Below, one piece after another: positions 12,831 through 20,983 of a DNA stretch of 20,983 nucleotides; position 1 is the first letter of the stretch; the number at the start of each line of letters is the position of its first letter. Where the stretch lies: the NCBI GenBank assembly GCA_036510575.1, contig DATCDR010000246.1:1-20983 (forward strand), written 5' to 3'. This DNA comes from DATCDR01 sp036510575. Its GTDB lineage: Bacteria; Actinomycetota; Acidimicrobiia; Acidimicrobiales; Bog-793. The position numbers were made by a program, and so were the translations under genes. A model generated the notes under the pieces. That model did not search any database, was not told the DNA's origin, and worked only from the letters and a program-made list of their open reading frames with translations.

Positions 12831-14300
12831 TTAGGGCGCGAGCGAGGCCAGGAGGCGCGATGCGGCCCGCTCGCCGTCCTCGATGCATGCCGGAATGCCG
12901 ATCCCGTGGTACGAGGCACCCGCTAGGCCAAGTGATGGGGCATTGGCCAGCAACGCCTCGATCCTCCGGAGCCGGGCCAGGTGGCCCGTTACGTACTGCG
13001 GCAGCCCCTTTTCCCACCGTTTCACGAGAGACGCGGTTGGCGAAGCGGTAATTCCGAGGATGTTCTGTAGGTCAGCGAGCAACGCTGATTGCAGCTCAGC
13101 GTCGCCGAGGCCAACCGCTCGCTCGTCGCGGTGCCTACCCGCAAAGGCCCGGATCACGATCTGGCCCCTGGCGGCGGAGCGGGGCCACTTCGAGGAGGTG
13201 AACGTCGCTCCTGTGACGAGATGTCTGCCGTCTCGGGGAATGAGTACACCGCTTCCAACGAGTGGCGAGTCCGAGGCTGGCGCACCAGGTATGACTTCTC
13301 GGAGGCGCTCAGAGAGCTTTGCTGGAACAGCCTCGTCTGGAAACGAGAAGCACGCCGTCACGACGCTTGCGAACGGGATCTCGCCGAGTTCGCTGGAGAG
13401 TTCAGGCGCTTCGTCCTCGAGCAGCTTGGCAGCGGCGAATGCCGGGCAGGCGAGGAGCACGGCGTCTACGACGTGGTCCTCGGCGGCGATCGTGAGCTTC
13501 CACCGGCCATCTGGAAAGCGGCCGATCGCTAGAACCTCGCTGTCGCAGCAGATCTCCACCGAGGCGTCCCTGCACGCAGATTCGAGCGCGTTCGCGAGTT
13601 CCGCCATCCCTTGCCGCAGGCCGAGAAACGGTGGGCGCGAGGATCCGGGGGTGAAGGTCGCGGGCTCAGCTCGAAGTGCGCGCATGACGCTTCGTCGTCC
13701 TTCGAGCCGCGTTAGCAACTGCGGCGCGCACGCGGCGAGCGATAGCGATGCGACGTCGCTTGCGTTAATGCCGCCGAGTAAGGGGTCGATCAAGATCCGG
13801 ACGATCTCGTGACCAAGCCGGGGTGCGAAGACCTCTTCGACGCTCGGATCGTCCTCTCCGAGTTCGGCTCGCGGAATGGCGCCGGTGCGCGTAACCGCAC
13901 TCACGCCGAGGAGGTCGCGAGTCGCTCGCCAGATCGCCCCAGTCCCGACTACGTTGCTCGCCCGAAGCGCGTGGAGATCGGTAGGAACTCCGAGGACGAT
14001 GCCCTTTGGCATCTGGTGGAGCTCGCCTTTCGTGAAGATTGCGACGCTGTTGGAGCTCGGTGCGAGCAGGTCGTCGGTGAGCCCCAGTTCCCGGCAAAGT
14101 CGCTCGGCGGCGCTTTGTCGGGTGATGAAGGCGTCAGGACCGATGTCGATCGGCAGGTTCTCCAATGTGGCGGTCTCGAGCTTCCCGCCGAGCGAGGCTG
14201 CGGATTCGAAGATCGTCACCTCACAGGACGCCGCGAGTGCTCGCGCAGCGACGAGGCCCGTGACGCCACCCCCGACAACGGCAACGCTCGGGCCACTCAT
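12831..14300 (-). CDS. hemY: Protoporphyrinogen/coproporphyrinogen oxidase
   Basis: This 489-residue FAD enzyme oxidises the porphyrinogen in late haem synthesis using oxygen. The N-terminal dinucleotide site is VAVVGGGVTGLVAAR (6-20). The C-terminal flavin segment LAGASYHGIGIPACIEDGERAA is typical of the HemY/CgoX family. In Gram-positive bacteria this enzyme normally makes coproporphyrin III, the substrate for metal insertion by the next enzyme. That pathway choice is inferred from phylogeny, not from the sequence. It is the last gene of hemE-hemH-hemY; its ATG overlaps the hemH stop (ATGA). Confidence 0.93.
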   Translation of the reverse strand: MSGPSVAVVGGGVTGLVAARALAASCEVTIFESAASLGGKLETATLENLPIDIGPDAFITRQSAAERLCRELGLTDDLLAPSSNSVAIFTKGELHQMPKGIVLGVPTDLHALRASNVVGTGAIWRATRDLLGVSAVTRTGAIPRAELGEDDPSVEEVFAPRLGHEIVRILIDPLLGGINASDVASLSLAACAPQLLTRLEGRRSVMRALRAEPATFTPGSSRPPFLGLRQGMAELANALESACRDASVEICCDSEVLAIGRFPDGRWKLTIAAEDHVVDAVLLACPAFAAAKLLEDEAPELSSELGEIPFASVVTACFSFPDEAVPAKLSERLREVIPGAPASDSPLVGSGVLIPRDGRHLVTGATFTSSKWPRSAARGQIVIRAFAGRHRDERAVGLGDAELQSALLADLQNILGITASPTASLVKRWEKGLPQYVTGHLARLRRIEALLANAPSLGLAGASYHGIGIPACIEDGERAASRLLASLAP

Positions 14301-15238
14301 TCGGGTTCGTTTCCGGGCGTTCCTTGTTCATCCAACTCGACCACCCGCCGCGCGAGTGCCGCGAACACCGACGGTTCAGCGTTGAGCGACGCGGTTCTCA
14401 CGAATGCGATTCCCGCGTCTGCGGCACGGGCCGCGGCGACGATATCGAGGTCGTAGAGGACCTCGAGGTGGTCCGAGGTAAAGCCGGCTGGGCAGACGAC
14501 CACTGCTGTGGCGCCATCTCTTGCGCGCTCGTCGATGAGTTCGCAGATGTCTGGGCCGAGCCACGGCTCGGTCGTCTTGCCCGCACTCTGCCATCCCGTT
14601 TGCCACGACGTGAGTCCGAGTCGGTCCGCTATCAGCTGCGCTGTCCGCGCCAACTCGTCGGGGTATGGGTCGTCCATCTCGAGTACGCGCCGCGGAAGAC
14701 TGTGCGCGGTAACAACGACCGTCGCCCGCAGTGCCGCTTCGGGAGCGAGGGTTGCGAGCGCGTCGGCAACCCGTGTGGAGAGCGCGTCGATCAGCGCCGG
14801 TTCGTCGTGCCAGTGCTTTAGAAACGATGCACGGACGCCAACGGCTTTGGCGGTCTCGATGGCGCGTTCGACGTACTCGCCGACGCTCATCGTCGAAAAA
14901 TGCGGAGCGAGTACAAGGCCCACGATGGCGTCGCAGCCGTCGCGTGCCGCGCCTTCGATAGCTGCTTCGATCTTCGGGCTCGCATGCTTGGAGCCGTAAT
15001 ACGTTCGGAAGTGGCCGGGTTCGAGCTCGTCGAGCGCTGACTGGAGCGCGGCGATCTGGGTCGCCGTACGGTCGTTCATCGGAGAGGTTCCCCCGATTGC
15101 GTCGTAGCGACTAATCAGGTCGTCGAGCTGGGCTTTGGTAGGTGGATGGCCACGTCGGACGTCGGTGTAGAATTCCCCGATTGCGTCGCGATCAGCAGGA
15201 GTTCCGTACGCCATGACCACGACGGCGGTTGTGCTCAC
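14297..15238 (-). CDS. hemH: Ferrochelatase (coproporphyrin or protoporphyrin)
   Basis: This 313-residue enzyme inserts ferrous iron into the porphyrin. Key residues are His179 in VVVTAHSLPRRV and Glu259 in AGFTSDHLEVLYDLD, the conserved metal-site pair. Other family segments are MAYGTPADRDAIGEFYTDVR and GLVLAPHFSTMSVGEY. The only cysteines are 102, 232 and 249, so there is no C-terminal cluster-binding set as in mycobacterial ferrochelatase. The size is close to the Bacillus soluble form. GTG 15238 overlaps the hemE stop (GTGA), and the stop overlaps hemY. Confidence 0.95.
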   Translation of the reverse strand: MSTTAVVVMAYGTPADRDAIGEFYTDVRRGHPPTKAQLDDLISRYDAIGGTSPMNDRTATQIAALQSALDELEPGHFRTYYGSKHASPKIEAAIEGAARDGCDAIVGLVLAPHFSTMSVGEYVERAIETAKAVGVRASFLKHWHDEPALIDALSTRVADALATLAPEAALRATVVVTAHSLPRRVLEMDDPYPDELARTAQLIADRLGLTSWQTGWQSAGKTTEPWLGPDICELIDERARDGATAVVVCPAGFTSDHLEVLYDLDIVAAARAADAGIAFVRTASLNAEPSVFAALARRVVELDEQGTPGNEPE

Positions 15239-16266
15239 AAGCGCGTCGATTCATGGACGAACTCGACGAGTCGGGCGAGCACGTCGGGATCGGTCTCGGG
15301 CAGTACGCCGTGGCCGAGGTTGAAAATGTGGGCGCGCGCCACCGCCCCTTCGGCCAGGATCCGGCGCGCTTCGGGCACCACTGCCTCGTAGCCAGCGAGG
15401 CAGACGGCCGGATCGAGGTTTCCCTGCAGCGTCGTCGACTGCCCGACACGAAGTGCCGCGGTGGTGAGCGGCATGCGCCAGTCGACGCCGATCACCTCCG
15501 CACCCGCCTCAGCCATCAAGTCGATGATCTCGCCGGTGTCGACACCGAAGTGGATTCGAGGTGCCCCGGTACCTTCGAGCGCAGCTAGAACCTTCGTACT
15601 GGACGGCAGAACGAACCGCTGGTAGTCGGCTCGCGAGAGTGCCCCTGCCCAGCTGTCGAAGAGCTGGACTGCGGCTACTCCGGCATCGATTTGTGACGTG
15701 AGCGAGTCGATGGCGAGATCTGCCAGGAGGTCCATCAGCTCCATGAACAGCGCCGGATCGTTGTGCATCAGCGACTTCGTCTTGGCGAATGTTCGAGTCG
15801 CCCCGCCTTCTATGAAGTAGCTCCCGACGGTGAACGGTGCCCCCGCGAAGCCGATCAAGGGGACGTCGAGCTCGCTGCGAAGGATCTTCACGGTGTCGAG
15901 CACGTAGGCGGTGTCGATACTTGCCTCGAGTGGTCGGATCCTCGCCAGGTCCGCCCTCGAACGAAATGGCTCGGCGATAACCGGGCCCTTGCCGGCGACG
16001 ATCTCGACGCCGACGCCGATCGCAGCGAGCGGCACGACAATGTCGGAGAAGAGAATCGCGGCGTCGACGCCGTAGCGGCGGACCGGCTGCATGGTGATCT
16101 CGGCGGCGAGCTCGGGGTGCGAGATTGCCTCGAGGATGCTCTCGGTTCCGCGAATCGCCCGGTATTCGGGAAGGGAGCGACCTGCTTGGCGCATGAACCA
16201 GATCGGTGTGGCGCCAGTCAGCTCACCTCGACAGGCACGAAGAAAGTCGGACTCGTCGGGATTCAC
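15235..16266 (-). CDS. hemE: Uroporphyrinogen decarboxylase
   Basis: This enzyme converts uroporphyrinogen III to coproporphyrinogen III by four decarboxylations. With GTG 16266 as start it has 343 residues, the usual family length. The signature PIWFMRQAGRSLPEYR is at 21-36 (Ser replaces the common Tyr), followed by the active-site segment AAILFSDIVVPL and the C-terminal NLGHGVLPET. The open frame continues upstream to 16431, but that extension has no family similarity and would overlap the divergent ctaE, so GTG 16266 is preferred. No Shine-Dalgarno is present; a promoter-like pair ends 6 nt before the start. It is the first gene of the haem operon. Confidence 0.93.
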   Translation of the reverse strand: MNPDESDFLRACRGELTGATPIWFMRQAGRSLPEYRAIRGTESILEAISHPELAAEITMQPVRRYGVDAAILFSDIVVPLAAIGVGVEIVAGKGPVIAEPFRSRADLARIRPLEASIDTAYVLDTVKILRSELDVPLIGFAGAPFTVGSYFIEGGATRTFAKTKSLMHNDPALFMELMDLLADLAIDSLTSQIDAGVAAVQLFDSWAGALSRADYQRFVLPSSTKVLAALEGTGAPRIHFGVDTGEIIDLMAEAGAEVIGVDWRMPLTTAALRVGQSTTLQGNLDPAVCLAGYEAVVPEARRILAEGAVARAHIFNLGHGVLPETDPDVLARLVEFVHESTRL

Positions 16267-16272
16267 CCCCAA

Positions 16273-16300
16273 AAGGTACTGCCAAGCGGCGCTTTGTCGC
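16273..16300 (-). promoter_or_regulatory. hemE: Possible promoter of hemE-hemH-hemY (leaderless)
   Basis: On the minus strand GCGACA (16300-16295) is followed after 16 bp by TACCTT (16278-16273), which ends 6 nt before GTG 16266. Transcription would start at or next to the start codon. Confidence 0.35.
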
Positions 16301-16351
16301 CCGGGGAGGCACCGCTGCGCTATTGCGGCCAAAAAGAACTCTTCGCTTCGT

Positions 16352-16383
16352 TTGGAATGTTGCGCGTCCCGTCGACTAAAAAT
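16352..16383 (+). promoter_or_regulatory. ctaE: Possible promoter of ctaE-qcrC-qcrA-qcrB
   Basis: TTGGAA (16352-16357) precedes the A+T-rich run TAAAAAT (16377-16383) with a 19-bp spacer, longer than ideal. TAAAAA ends 6 nt before GTG 16389, again consistent with a leaderless transcript. No Shine-Dalgarno is seen. Confidence 0.3.
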
Positions 16384-16388
16384 ACGGG

Positions 16389-16988
<600 letters not shown>

Positions 16989-16990
16989 CC

Positions 16991-17833
16991 ATGCGCAGAC
17001 TCTTTCTTCCCGTAGGGATAACCGTGCTCGCGATCGCGCTCGGCATGATGTTCTTCGGCGTCTCCGAAGGCGCGACGAAATCCGGCAATCCCGCTCCGGT
17101 GCGGCTCACTGCTGACCCGGGTCCTACGTCTGCGGCATCACTCGCTTCGGGTGAGGAGCTCTTCGCCGAGAACTGTTCGACCTGCCACGGGGCAGAGGCC
17201 AAGGGCAGCGCACTGGCGCCGAACCTGCAGGGCCTGGGCTCGGCCACCGTCGACCTCTGGGTTTCGACCGGGTTGATGCCGCTCTCGGTGCCGACTGCCG
17301 AGCCGGTTCGCAAGCCGGACAAGTTCACGAACCAACAGACCCTCGAGCTGGCGAACTGGGTCCAGTCGCTCACACCTGGCGTCGGCGTCGCTATCCCGAC
17401 CGTGGATCTAAAGGGTGCGAATGTCGCAGTCGGATTCGACATGTTCGCTGCGAACTGTGCTCCGTGCCACACCATCACCGGTGCCGGGGACGCACTCTCT
17501 GGCGGCCTGGAAGCGCTGCCGCTTCACGGTGTGACAGCGACGAATGTCGCAGAAGCCATAGAGACGGGTCCGGGGAACATGCCCCGGATGTACCCGGGCG
17601 CATTGACCAAGACGGAGGCCAATGATGTTGTCGCGTACGTGACCGAGGACATCGAGCACCCGAGCTCACCTGGAGGTCTTGGGCTCGGCGGCGTCGGGCC
17701 CGTCGCGGAAGGTTTTGTAGGACTCTTTCTTGGCGTGGGTGCCTGCATGTTGATCGCACTCTGGATCGGCGAGCGGACCGAGCGTGAGGACCCAGAGCAA
17801 GCCCACGATGAGTTGGAGCCCACCCATGTCTGA
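16991..17833 (+). CDS. qcrC: Diheme cytochrome c subunit of the bcc complex
   Basis: This 280-residue protein carries electrons from the Rieske centre directly to CuA of the oxidase. This is known for actinobacterial bcc-aa3 supercomplexes, where no free cytochrome c is needed. An N-terminal signal or anchor helix (5-25) is followed by two cytochrome c domains with CSTCH (62-66) and CAPCH (156-160). Likely axial methionines are Met96 (TGLMPLS) and Met197 (GPGNMPRMYPG). A C-terminal membrane helix spans about 238-258. ATG 16991 gives a normal signal sequence. Its end overlaps qcrA by 8 nt. Confidence 0.95.
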   Translation: MRRLFLPVGITVLAIALGMMFFGVSEGATKSGNPAPVRLTADPGPTSAASLASGEELFAENCSTCHGAEAKGSALAPNLQGLGSATVDLWVSTGLMPLSVPTAEPVRKPDKFTNQQTLELANWVQSLTPGVGVAIPTVDLKGANVAVGFDMFAANCAPCHTITGAGDALSGGLEALPLHGVTATNVAEAIETGPGNMPRMYPGALTKTEANDVVAYVTEDIEHPSSPGGLGLGGVGPVAEGFVGLFLGVGACMLIALWIGERTEREDPEQAHDELEPTHV

Positions 17834-18746
17834 CCACTCATCGAACGGGACGCCGGTCCCCACCGACGCGCCGCAGTTCGAGGTAGCGGCGAGGAACCCA
17901 CTTCGCGCCGAGAAGATGACCGCCGCGCTCTTTCTCTTGTCTGTTGCGTCGTTCGCCGGATTCGGCGCCGCGTACTGGCAGAACGGGAGCAACTTCTGGC
18001 TCGGTGGCACGCTCGGTTTCGGCATGAGCTTCTTCGGCGCTGGGTTCGTCGCCTGGGGCAAGTACCTGATGCCGAGGGGCCCCTTCGAAGAGCCCAGGGC
18101 GATGATGGAGACGACGCCTGAAGAGCAGAAGGCCCTGATCGACGACTTCGCGTCGAGAGGCAAGGTCGCGGTGAAGCGTCGCGGCTTCATCGTCGGCGTC
18201 ATGGCCCTAGCAGGCGGTATTTTTAGCATCGTCGCACTTTTCCCGCTGCTGCGATCGCTTGGGCCGCTGCCAAAGAACGCGTTCTACACCACGCCGTGGC
18301 GAAAGGACGCATATCTCACCCAGTCCGACGGCCGCCGGGTCGCGGTGAGCGACGTTCCGATCGGTAGCTTCGTGACGGTCTTCCCGCAAAACGACGTCGG
18401 TGGAGCGCTCTCGCAGACGATCCTGATCCACGTGCAAGACGGCGCCATCATCACCAAGCCCGGGCGAGAGACCTGGGGCCCGGATGGCTACGTCGCTTAC
18501 TCCAAGGTCTGCACCCATTCCGGATGCCCGGTTGGCCTCTACGAGCAACTGACCGGCCTGCTCCTTTGCCCGTGCCACCAGTCCATGTTCCTCGTGGCCA
18601 AAGGCGCGGAGCCGATCTTCGGCCCTGCACCTCGACCGCTCCCCCAGCTGCCGTTGTACGTGGACGACTCCGGGTACCTGCGGGCGCAGACGGGCTATGA
18701 CGAACCGATCGGTCCTGGATTCTGGGAGCGGGGTGGCACCTTATGA
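17826..18746 (+). CDS. qcrA: Rieske iron-sulfur protein of the bcc complex
   Basis: This 306-residue protein has three membrane helices (about 31-50, 57-76 and 121-142) and a C-terminal Rieske domain, the actinobacterial form. Cluster ligands are Cys229, His231, Cys248 and His251 in CTHSGC and CPCHQS, with Cys234-Cys250 as the disulfide. A twin-arginine motif, KRRGFI (Arg118-Arg119), stands before helix three. In Streptomyces the third helix of this protein is inserted by the Tat system after the first two use Sec. ATG 17826 is chosen because GGAG lies 8 nt before it and the longer frame adds no recognisable sequence. The stop overlaps qcrB (ATGA). Confidence 0.95.
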   Translation: MSDHSSNGTPVPTDAPQFEVAARNPLRAEKMTAALFLLSVASFAGFGAAYWQNGSNFWLGGTLGFGMSFFGAGFVAWGKYLMPRGPFEEPRAMMETTPEEQKALIDDFASRGKVAVKRRGFIVGVMALAGGIFSIVALFPLLRSLGPLPKNAFYTTPWRKDAYLTQSDGRRVAVSDVPIGSFVTVFPQNDVGGALSQTILIHVQDGAIITKPGRETWGPDGYVAYSKVCTHSGCPVGLYEQLTGLLLCPCHQSMFLVAKGAEPIFGPAPRPLPQLPLYVDDSGYLRAQTGYDEPIGPGFWERGGTL

Positions 18747-20236
18747 TCGAGGGCCTCTGGAACTGGATAGACAACCGTTTAGCGATATCGCGTGGTGGTC
18801 GCCACATGCTGAACAAGATCTTCCCCGACCACTGGTCCTTCATGATCGGTGAGATCGCGTTGTACTCGCTCGTCGTCTTACTTGCGACCGGCGTGTTCTT
18901 GACGCTGTACTTCGTGCCATCCGAGCATCAGGTCATCTACAGCGGACCGGTTCTCTCGCTTCGGGGTCTGCACGTCTCTGAGGCGTTCGAGAGCACGGTC
19001 AACATGTCGTTCGTTGTCCGCGGTGGGTTGCTGATGCGCCAGATGCACCACTGGTCTGCCAACATCTTCGTCGGATCGATCGTCGTGCACATGCTTCGGG
19101 TCTTCTTCACCGGCGGATTCCGGCGCCCACGTGAGGTGAACTGGATGGTCGGCACGACGCTGATGATCCTCGCAATATTCAACGGCTTCCTCGGCTACTC
19201 GCTCCCCGATGACCTGGTGTCAGGCACCGGAATCCGGATCGCATTTTCGATCCTTGAGTCCGTGCCCCTCGTCGGGAGCTATCTAGCTACGTTCCTCTTC
19301 GGCGGAGCATTCCCGGGCAACGGCGTGATCATCCCGCGCTTTTTCATTCTCCACGTACTGATACTCCCGCTCGTGATACTCGGATTGCTCGGTGCGCACC
19401 TCGGGATGCTCGTTCGCCACAAACACACCCAGTTTCCTGGGCCGGGAAGGCGAGAGGACAACGTTGTCGGCACCCCGATGTTCCCTGGGTTCATCGCCAA
19501 GACGACGGGCTTCTTGTTCCTCGTCACGGGGATCACGGCACTGCTAGGTGCCTTCGTGCAGATCAACCCGATCTGGCTTTATGGCGCCTACGTACCGTTC
19601 CACGTCAGCTATGCCGTGCAGCCTGACTGGTACATGGGTTGGCTCGATGGCGCGCTCCGCGTCATGCCGAGCTGGGAGCTGCACCTGCCTGGTCACATGA
19701 TCCCGAACGTGTTCTTCCCGGCGGTACTCCTCCCCGGCGTCACATTCAACCTGCTCTACGCCTGGCCGATACTCGAGGCAAAGATCACCGGCGACACCGC
19801 GGAACACCATCTCCTTGATCGGCCGAGAGACCGTCCGATACGCACCGCGATCGGTTCGGCGGTGCTGGCGTTCTACTTCGTCCTCTTCGGAGCGAGTGCG
19901 ACCGACGTGCTTGCTCACTACCTGTCGATCTCGTTGAACACGGTGCTGCTCGATTTCCGGATTCTCTGCTTGGTGATCCCCGCGCTCGTCTTCCCGATTG
20001 CGTACAAGATCTGTAAGGAGCTACAGGCCGATCCGACTGGGGGTAAGCGCAAGGTCCATAACACCGTCATCCGGCGTGAGCACGGCGGCTACGAGTCCAT
20101 TCCAAACTCCGAGTACGTCGGGTACAAGGTCGAGGAGTTTGCGCCGGTCGAGGTCGATCACGTGGTGGTGGTCGATGACGACGAGGAAGCCAAAGAGCCA
20201 GCTGGCGTTTTCCAGATTCCGCGCCGCAACTCCTAG
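18743..20236 (+). CDS. qcrB: Cytochrome b subunit of the bcc complex
   Basis: This 497-residue menaquinol-oxidising cytochrome b has about eight to nine helices and an acidic, hydrophilic C-terminal tail (about 425-497) typical of actinobacterial QcrB. Haem ligands are His102 and His116 in one helix and His204 and His219 in another. The second pair is spaced H-x14-H, as in b6-type proteins. The quinol-site motif, PEWY in most bc1 complexes, is PDWY at 294-297. It is the last gene of the operon. The next gene downstream is a tRNA on the other strand. Confidence 0.96.
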   Translation: MIEGLWNWIDNRLAISRGGRHMLNKIFPDHWSFMIGEIALYSLVVLLATGVFLTLYFVPSEHQVIYSGPVLSLRGLHVSEAFESTVNMSFVVRGGLLMRQMHHWSANIFVGSIVVHMLRVFFTGGFRRPREVNWMVGTTLMILAIFNGFLGYSLPDDLVSGTGIRIAFSILESVPLVGSYLATFLFGGAFPGNGVIIPRFFILHVLILPLVILGLLGAHLGMLVRHKHTQFPGPGRREDNVVGTPMFPGFIAKTTGFLFLVTGITALLGAFVQINPIWLYGAYVPFHVSYAVQPDWYMGWLDGALRVMPSWELHLPGHMIPNVFFPAVLLPGVTFNLLYAWPILEAKITGDTAEHHLLDRPRDRPIRTAIGSAVLAFYFVLFGASATDVLAHYLSISLNTVLLDFRILCLVIPALVFPIAYKICKELQADPTGGKRKVHNTVIRREHGGYESIPNSEYVGYKVEEFAPVEVDHVVVVDDDEEAKEPAGVFQIPRRNS

Positions 20237-20297
20237 ACACCTCGCTCGAGCGCCGGCAGCCTCGATCGCGCTTTGGCGCCGTGGTGCTAGCTCTTTG

Positions 20298-20320
20298 GCT
20301 CTTGCTGCAGAGCAACTTTC
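20298..20320 (+). terminator. Weak hairpin after qcrB, possible terminator
   Basis: GCTCT (20298-20302) pairs with AGAGC (20309-20313) around a six-base loop and is followed by AACTTTC. It lies between qcrB and the convergent tRNA. The stem is short and the T run is poor, so support is limited. Confidence 0.25.
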
Positions 20321-20325
20321 TGGGG

Positions 20326-20398
20326 AGCCGGCGGTGGGACTCGAACCCACGACCTGACGATTACAAATCGCCTGCGCTTCCAACTGCGCCACGCCGGC
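20326..20398 (-). tRNA. tRNA-Thr, anticodon UGU
   Basis: The minus strand folds as a full cloverleaf of 73 nt. The acceptor stem is GCCGGCG/CGCCGGC, the D stem GCGC/GCGC and the anticodon stem GGCGA/TCGTC with one G-U pair. The anticodon loop TTTGTAA gives anticodon TGT (20365-20363). The T arm is GTGGG-TTCGAGT-CCCAC and the discriminator base is T. CCA is not encoded. It reads ACA threonine codons. Confidence 0.95.
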
Positions 20399-20678
20399 AA
20401 GCTGGCCCGAAGAGCTTCGCATGCCGAGAGCTAACGCATTCGCCAGTAATCGCTACGACGGACGCACTCGACAACGTCTTCCACCCGAGGGCTCGTCACT
20501 TTATCGTTGCGGTTCCTCGCCGTCACGCGTGTGCAGCCGGAGCATTCGGTACCGAGGGCGGTGACGAAGGCCGTCGCACCCGGGCGCGTCCGGGTGTCGC
20601 TCGTTACACCTTCGCTGCAGCTCGTAGCGCGGCTAGAGCGAATCGGCCGCCGCGCCATCGGCGACAAGGTGCGAGGCT

Positions 20679-20983
20679 ATGACGGTGTTCAACCGCCGCT
20701 CCATCGGCCCGAAGCCCAGGCGGACACGAACGCATATGATCGTCGCGGTCGTCGCGGCTCTCGTGGTGGTGCTCGTGATCGCGGAAGTGATCACCGACGC
20801 GGTGAACGATTCGCCCCAGGTCGGCCAGCGCGCGCTCGCCTCGTGGGTAGCTGGCGTGGAGCCGCTGCTCTCGGCGTCCTCGGCGATGGGTGAAGCCGTG
20901 CATTCGGTCGACAGTGTCAGCGCTTCGACGACGCGGGCGACCCTTGATGCGACGCTTTCGACCCTGACGAGCGTCACCGCCGC
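20679..20983 (+). CDS. Membrane-anchored protein of unknown function, cut by the right edge
   Basis: Only the first 101 codons are present. A short basic N-terminus (SIGPKPRRTRTHM) precedes one membrane helix (about 21-39, IVAVVAALVVVLVIAEVI). After it comes an outward-facing, Ser/Thr/Ala-rich and probably helical segment in which hydrophobic residues recur. The charge pattern predicts a cytoplasmic N-terminus. I do not recognise the family. ATG 20679 is preceded by GCGAGG, which is only a weak ribosome site. The 280 bp between it and the tRNA hold no gene I can support. Confidence 0.6.
   Translation, partial: MTVFNRRSIGPKPRRTRTHMIVAVVAALVVVLVIAEVITDAVNDSPQVGQRALASWVAGVEPLLSASSAMGEAVHSVDSVSASTTRATLDATLSTLTSVTA

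Noticed and set aside
20021..20422. Minus-strand open frame containing the peptide VAQLEAQAICNRQVVGSSPTAG
   Set aside because: This is the well-known false translation of a tRNA gene; the tRNA-Thr at 20326-20398 explains it.
20431..20667. Minus-strand frame of 78 codons with an ECSGC motif between the tRNA and the right-edge gene
   Set aside because: Codon third positions are fairly G+C-rich and it could be real, but there is no recognisable family, no ribosome site and a TTG start. Support is too weak to annotate.
20633..20977. Minus-strand frame of 114 codons at the right edge
   Set aside because: It is antisense to a plus-strand frame with a basic N-terminus and clear membrane helix; its own translation is low-complexity Thr/Ala/Ser.

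Overview
The window (about 21 kb, high G+C) looks like chromosome from a Gram-positive actinobacterium. I infer an Acidimicrobiia-like lineage. The evidence is an actinobacterial-style bcc-aa3 respiratory chain (diheme QcrC, three-helix Rieske QcrA, QcrB, CtaC/D/E/F), a SenX3-type histidine kinase, a DUF6112/SCO6880-type secretion gene set, and oxygen-dependent haem genes hemE-hemH-hemY. No phage, insertion sequence, integrase or CRISPR array is visible.

Region 1 (1-5671). The left edge holds the first 272 residues of a SenX3-like sensor kinase on the minus strand, preceded by a possible 41-codon ORF. Diverging from it is a four-gene operon (1017-5103). It encodes a small DUF6112-type membrane protein, a TrbL/VirB6-like polytopic protein, an SCO6880-type protein (VirB3 plus VirB4 N-domain-like) and a VirB4-type ATPase. 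This is a minimal type IV secretion core with no relaxase, coupling protein, hydrolase or integrase in view. Its promoter (near-consensus), a palindrome over the predicted start point and a hairpin touching the Shine-Dalgarno are all readable. The operon is followed by three imperfect 15-16 bp direct repeats and a small single-span membrane protein.

Region 2 (5690-8177). On the minus strand lies a fused alpha-beta E1 component of a 2-oxoacid dehydrogenase with an apparent TTG start. Diverging from it is tatA.

Region 3 (8306-12754). ctaC-ctaD-ctaF encode oxidase subunits II, I and IV. They converge on a minus-strand pair of tesB (acyl-CoA thioesterase II) and a 40-residue membrane protein. 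tesB diverges from a GtrA-family gene with only 24 bp between the start codons.

Region 4 (12831-20236). hemE-hemH-hemY, overlapping and on the minus strand, diverge from ctaE-qcrC-qcrA-qcrB on the plus strand. Haem synthesis and the haem-loaded bcc complex therefore share a 122-bp control region. The complete bcc-aa3 supercomplex gene set is present, but split into two operons about 5 kb apart.

Region 5 (20237-20983). A minus-strand tRNA-Thr(UGU) is followed by the start of a membrane-anchored protein of unknown function that runs off the right edge.

Several operon-first genes have a -10-like hexamer 6-10 nt before the start codon and no Shine-Dalgarno, which suggests leaderless transcription. 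Genes inside operons mostly overlap by 4 nt (ATGA/GTGA).
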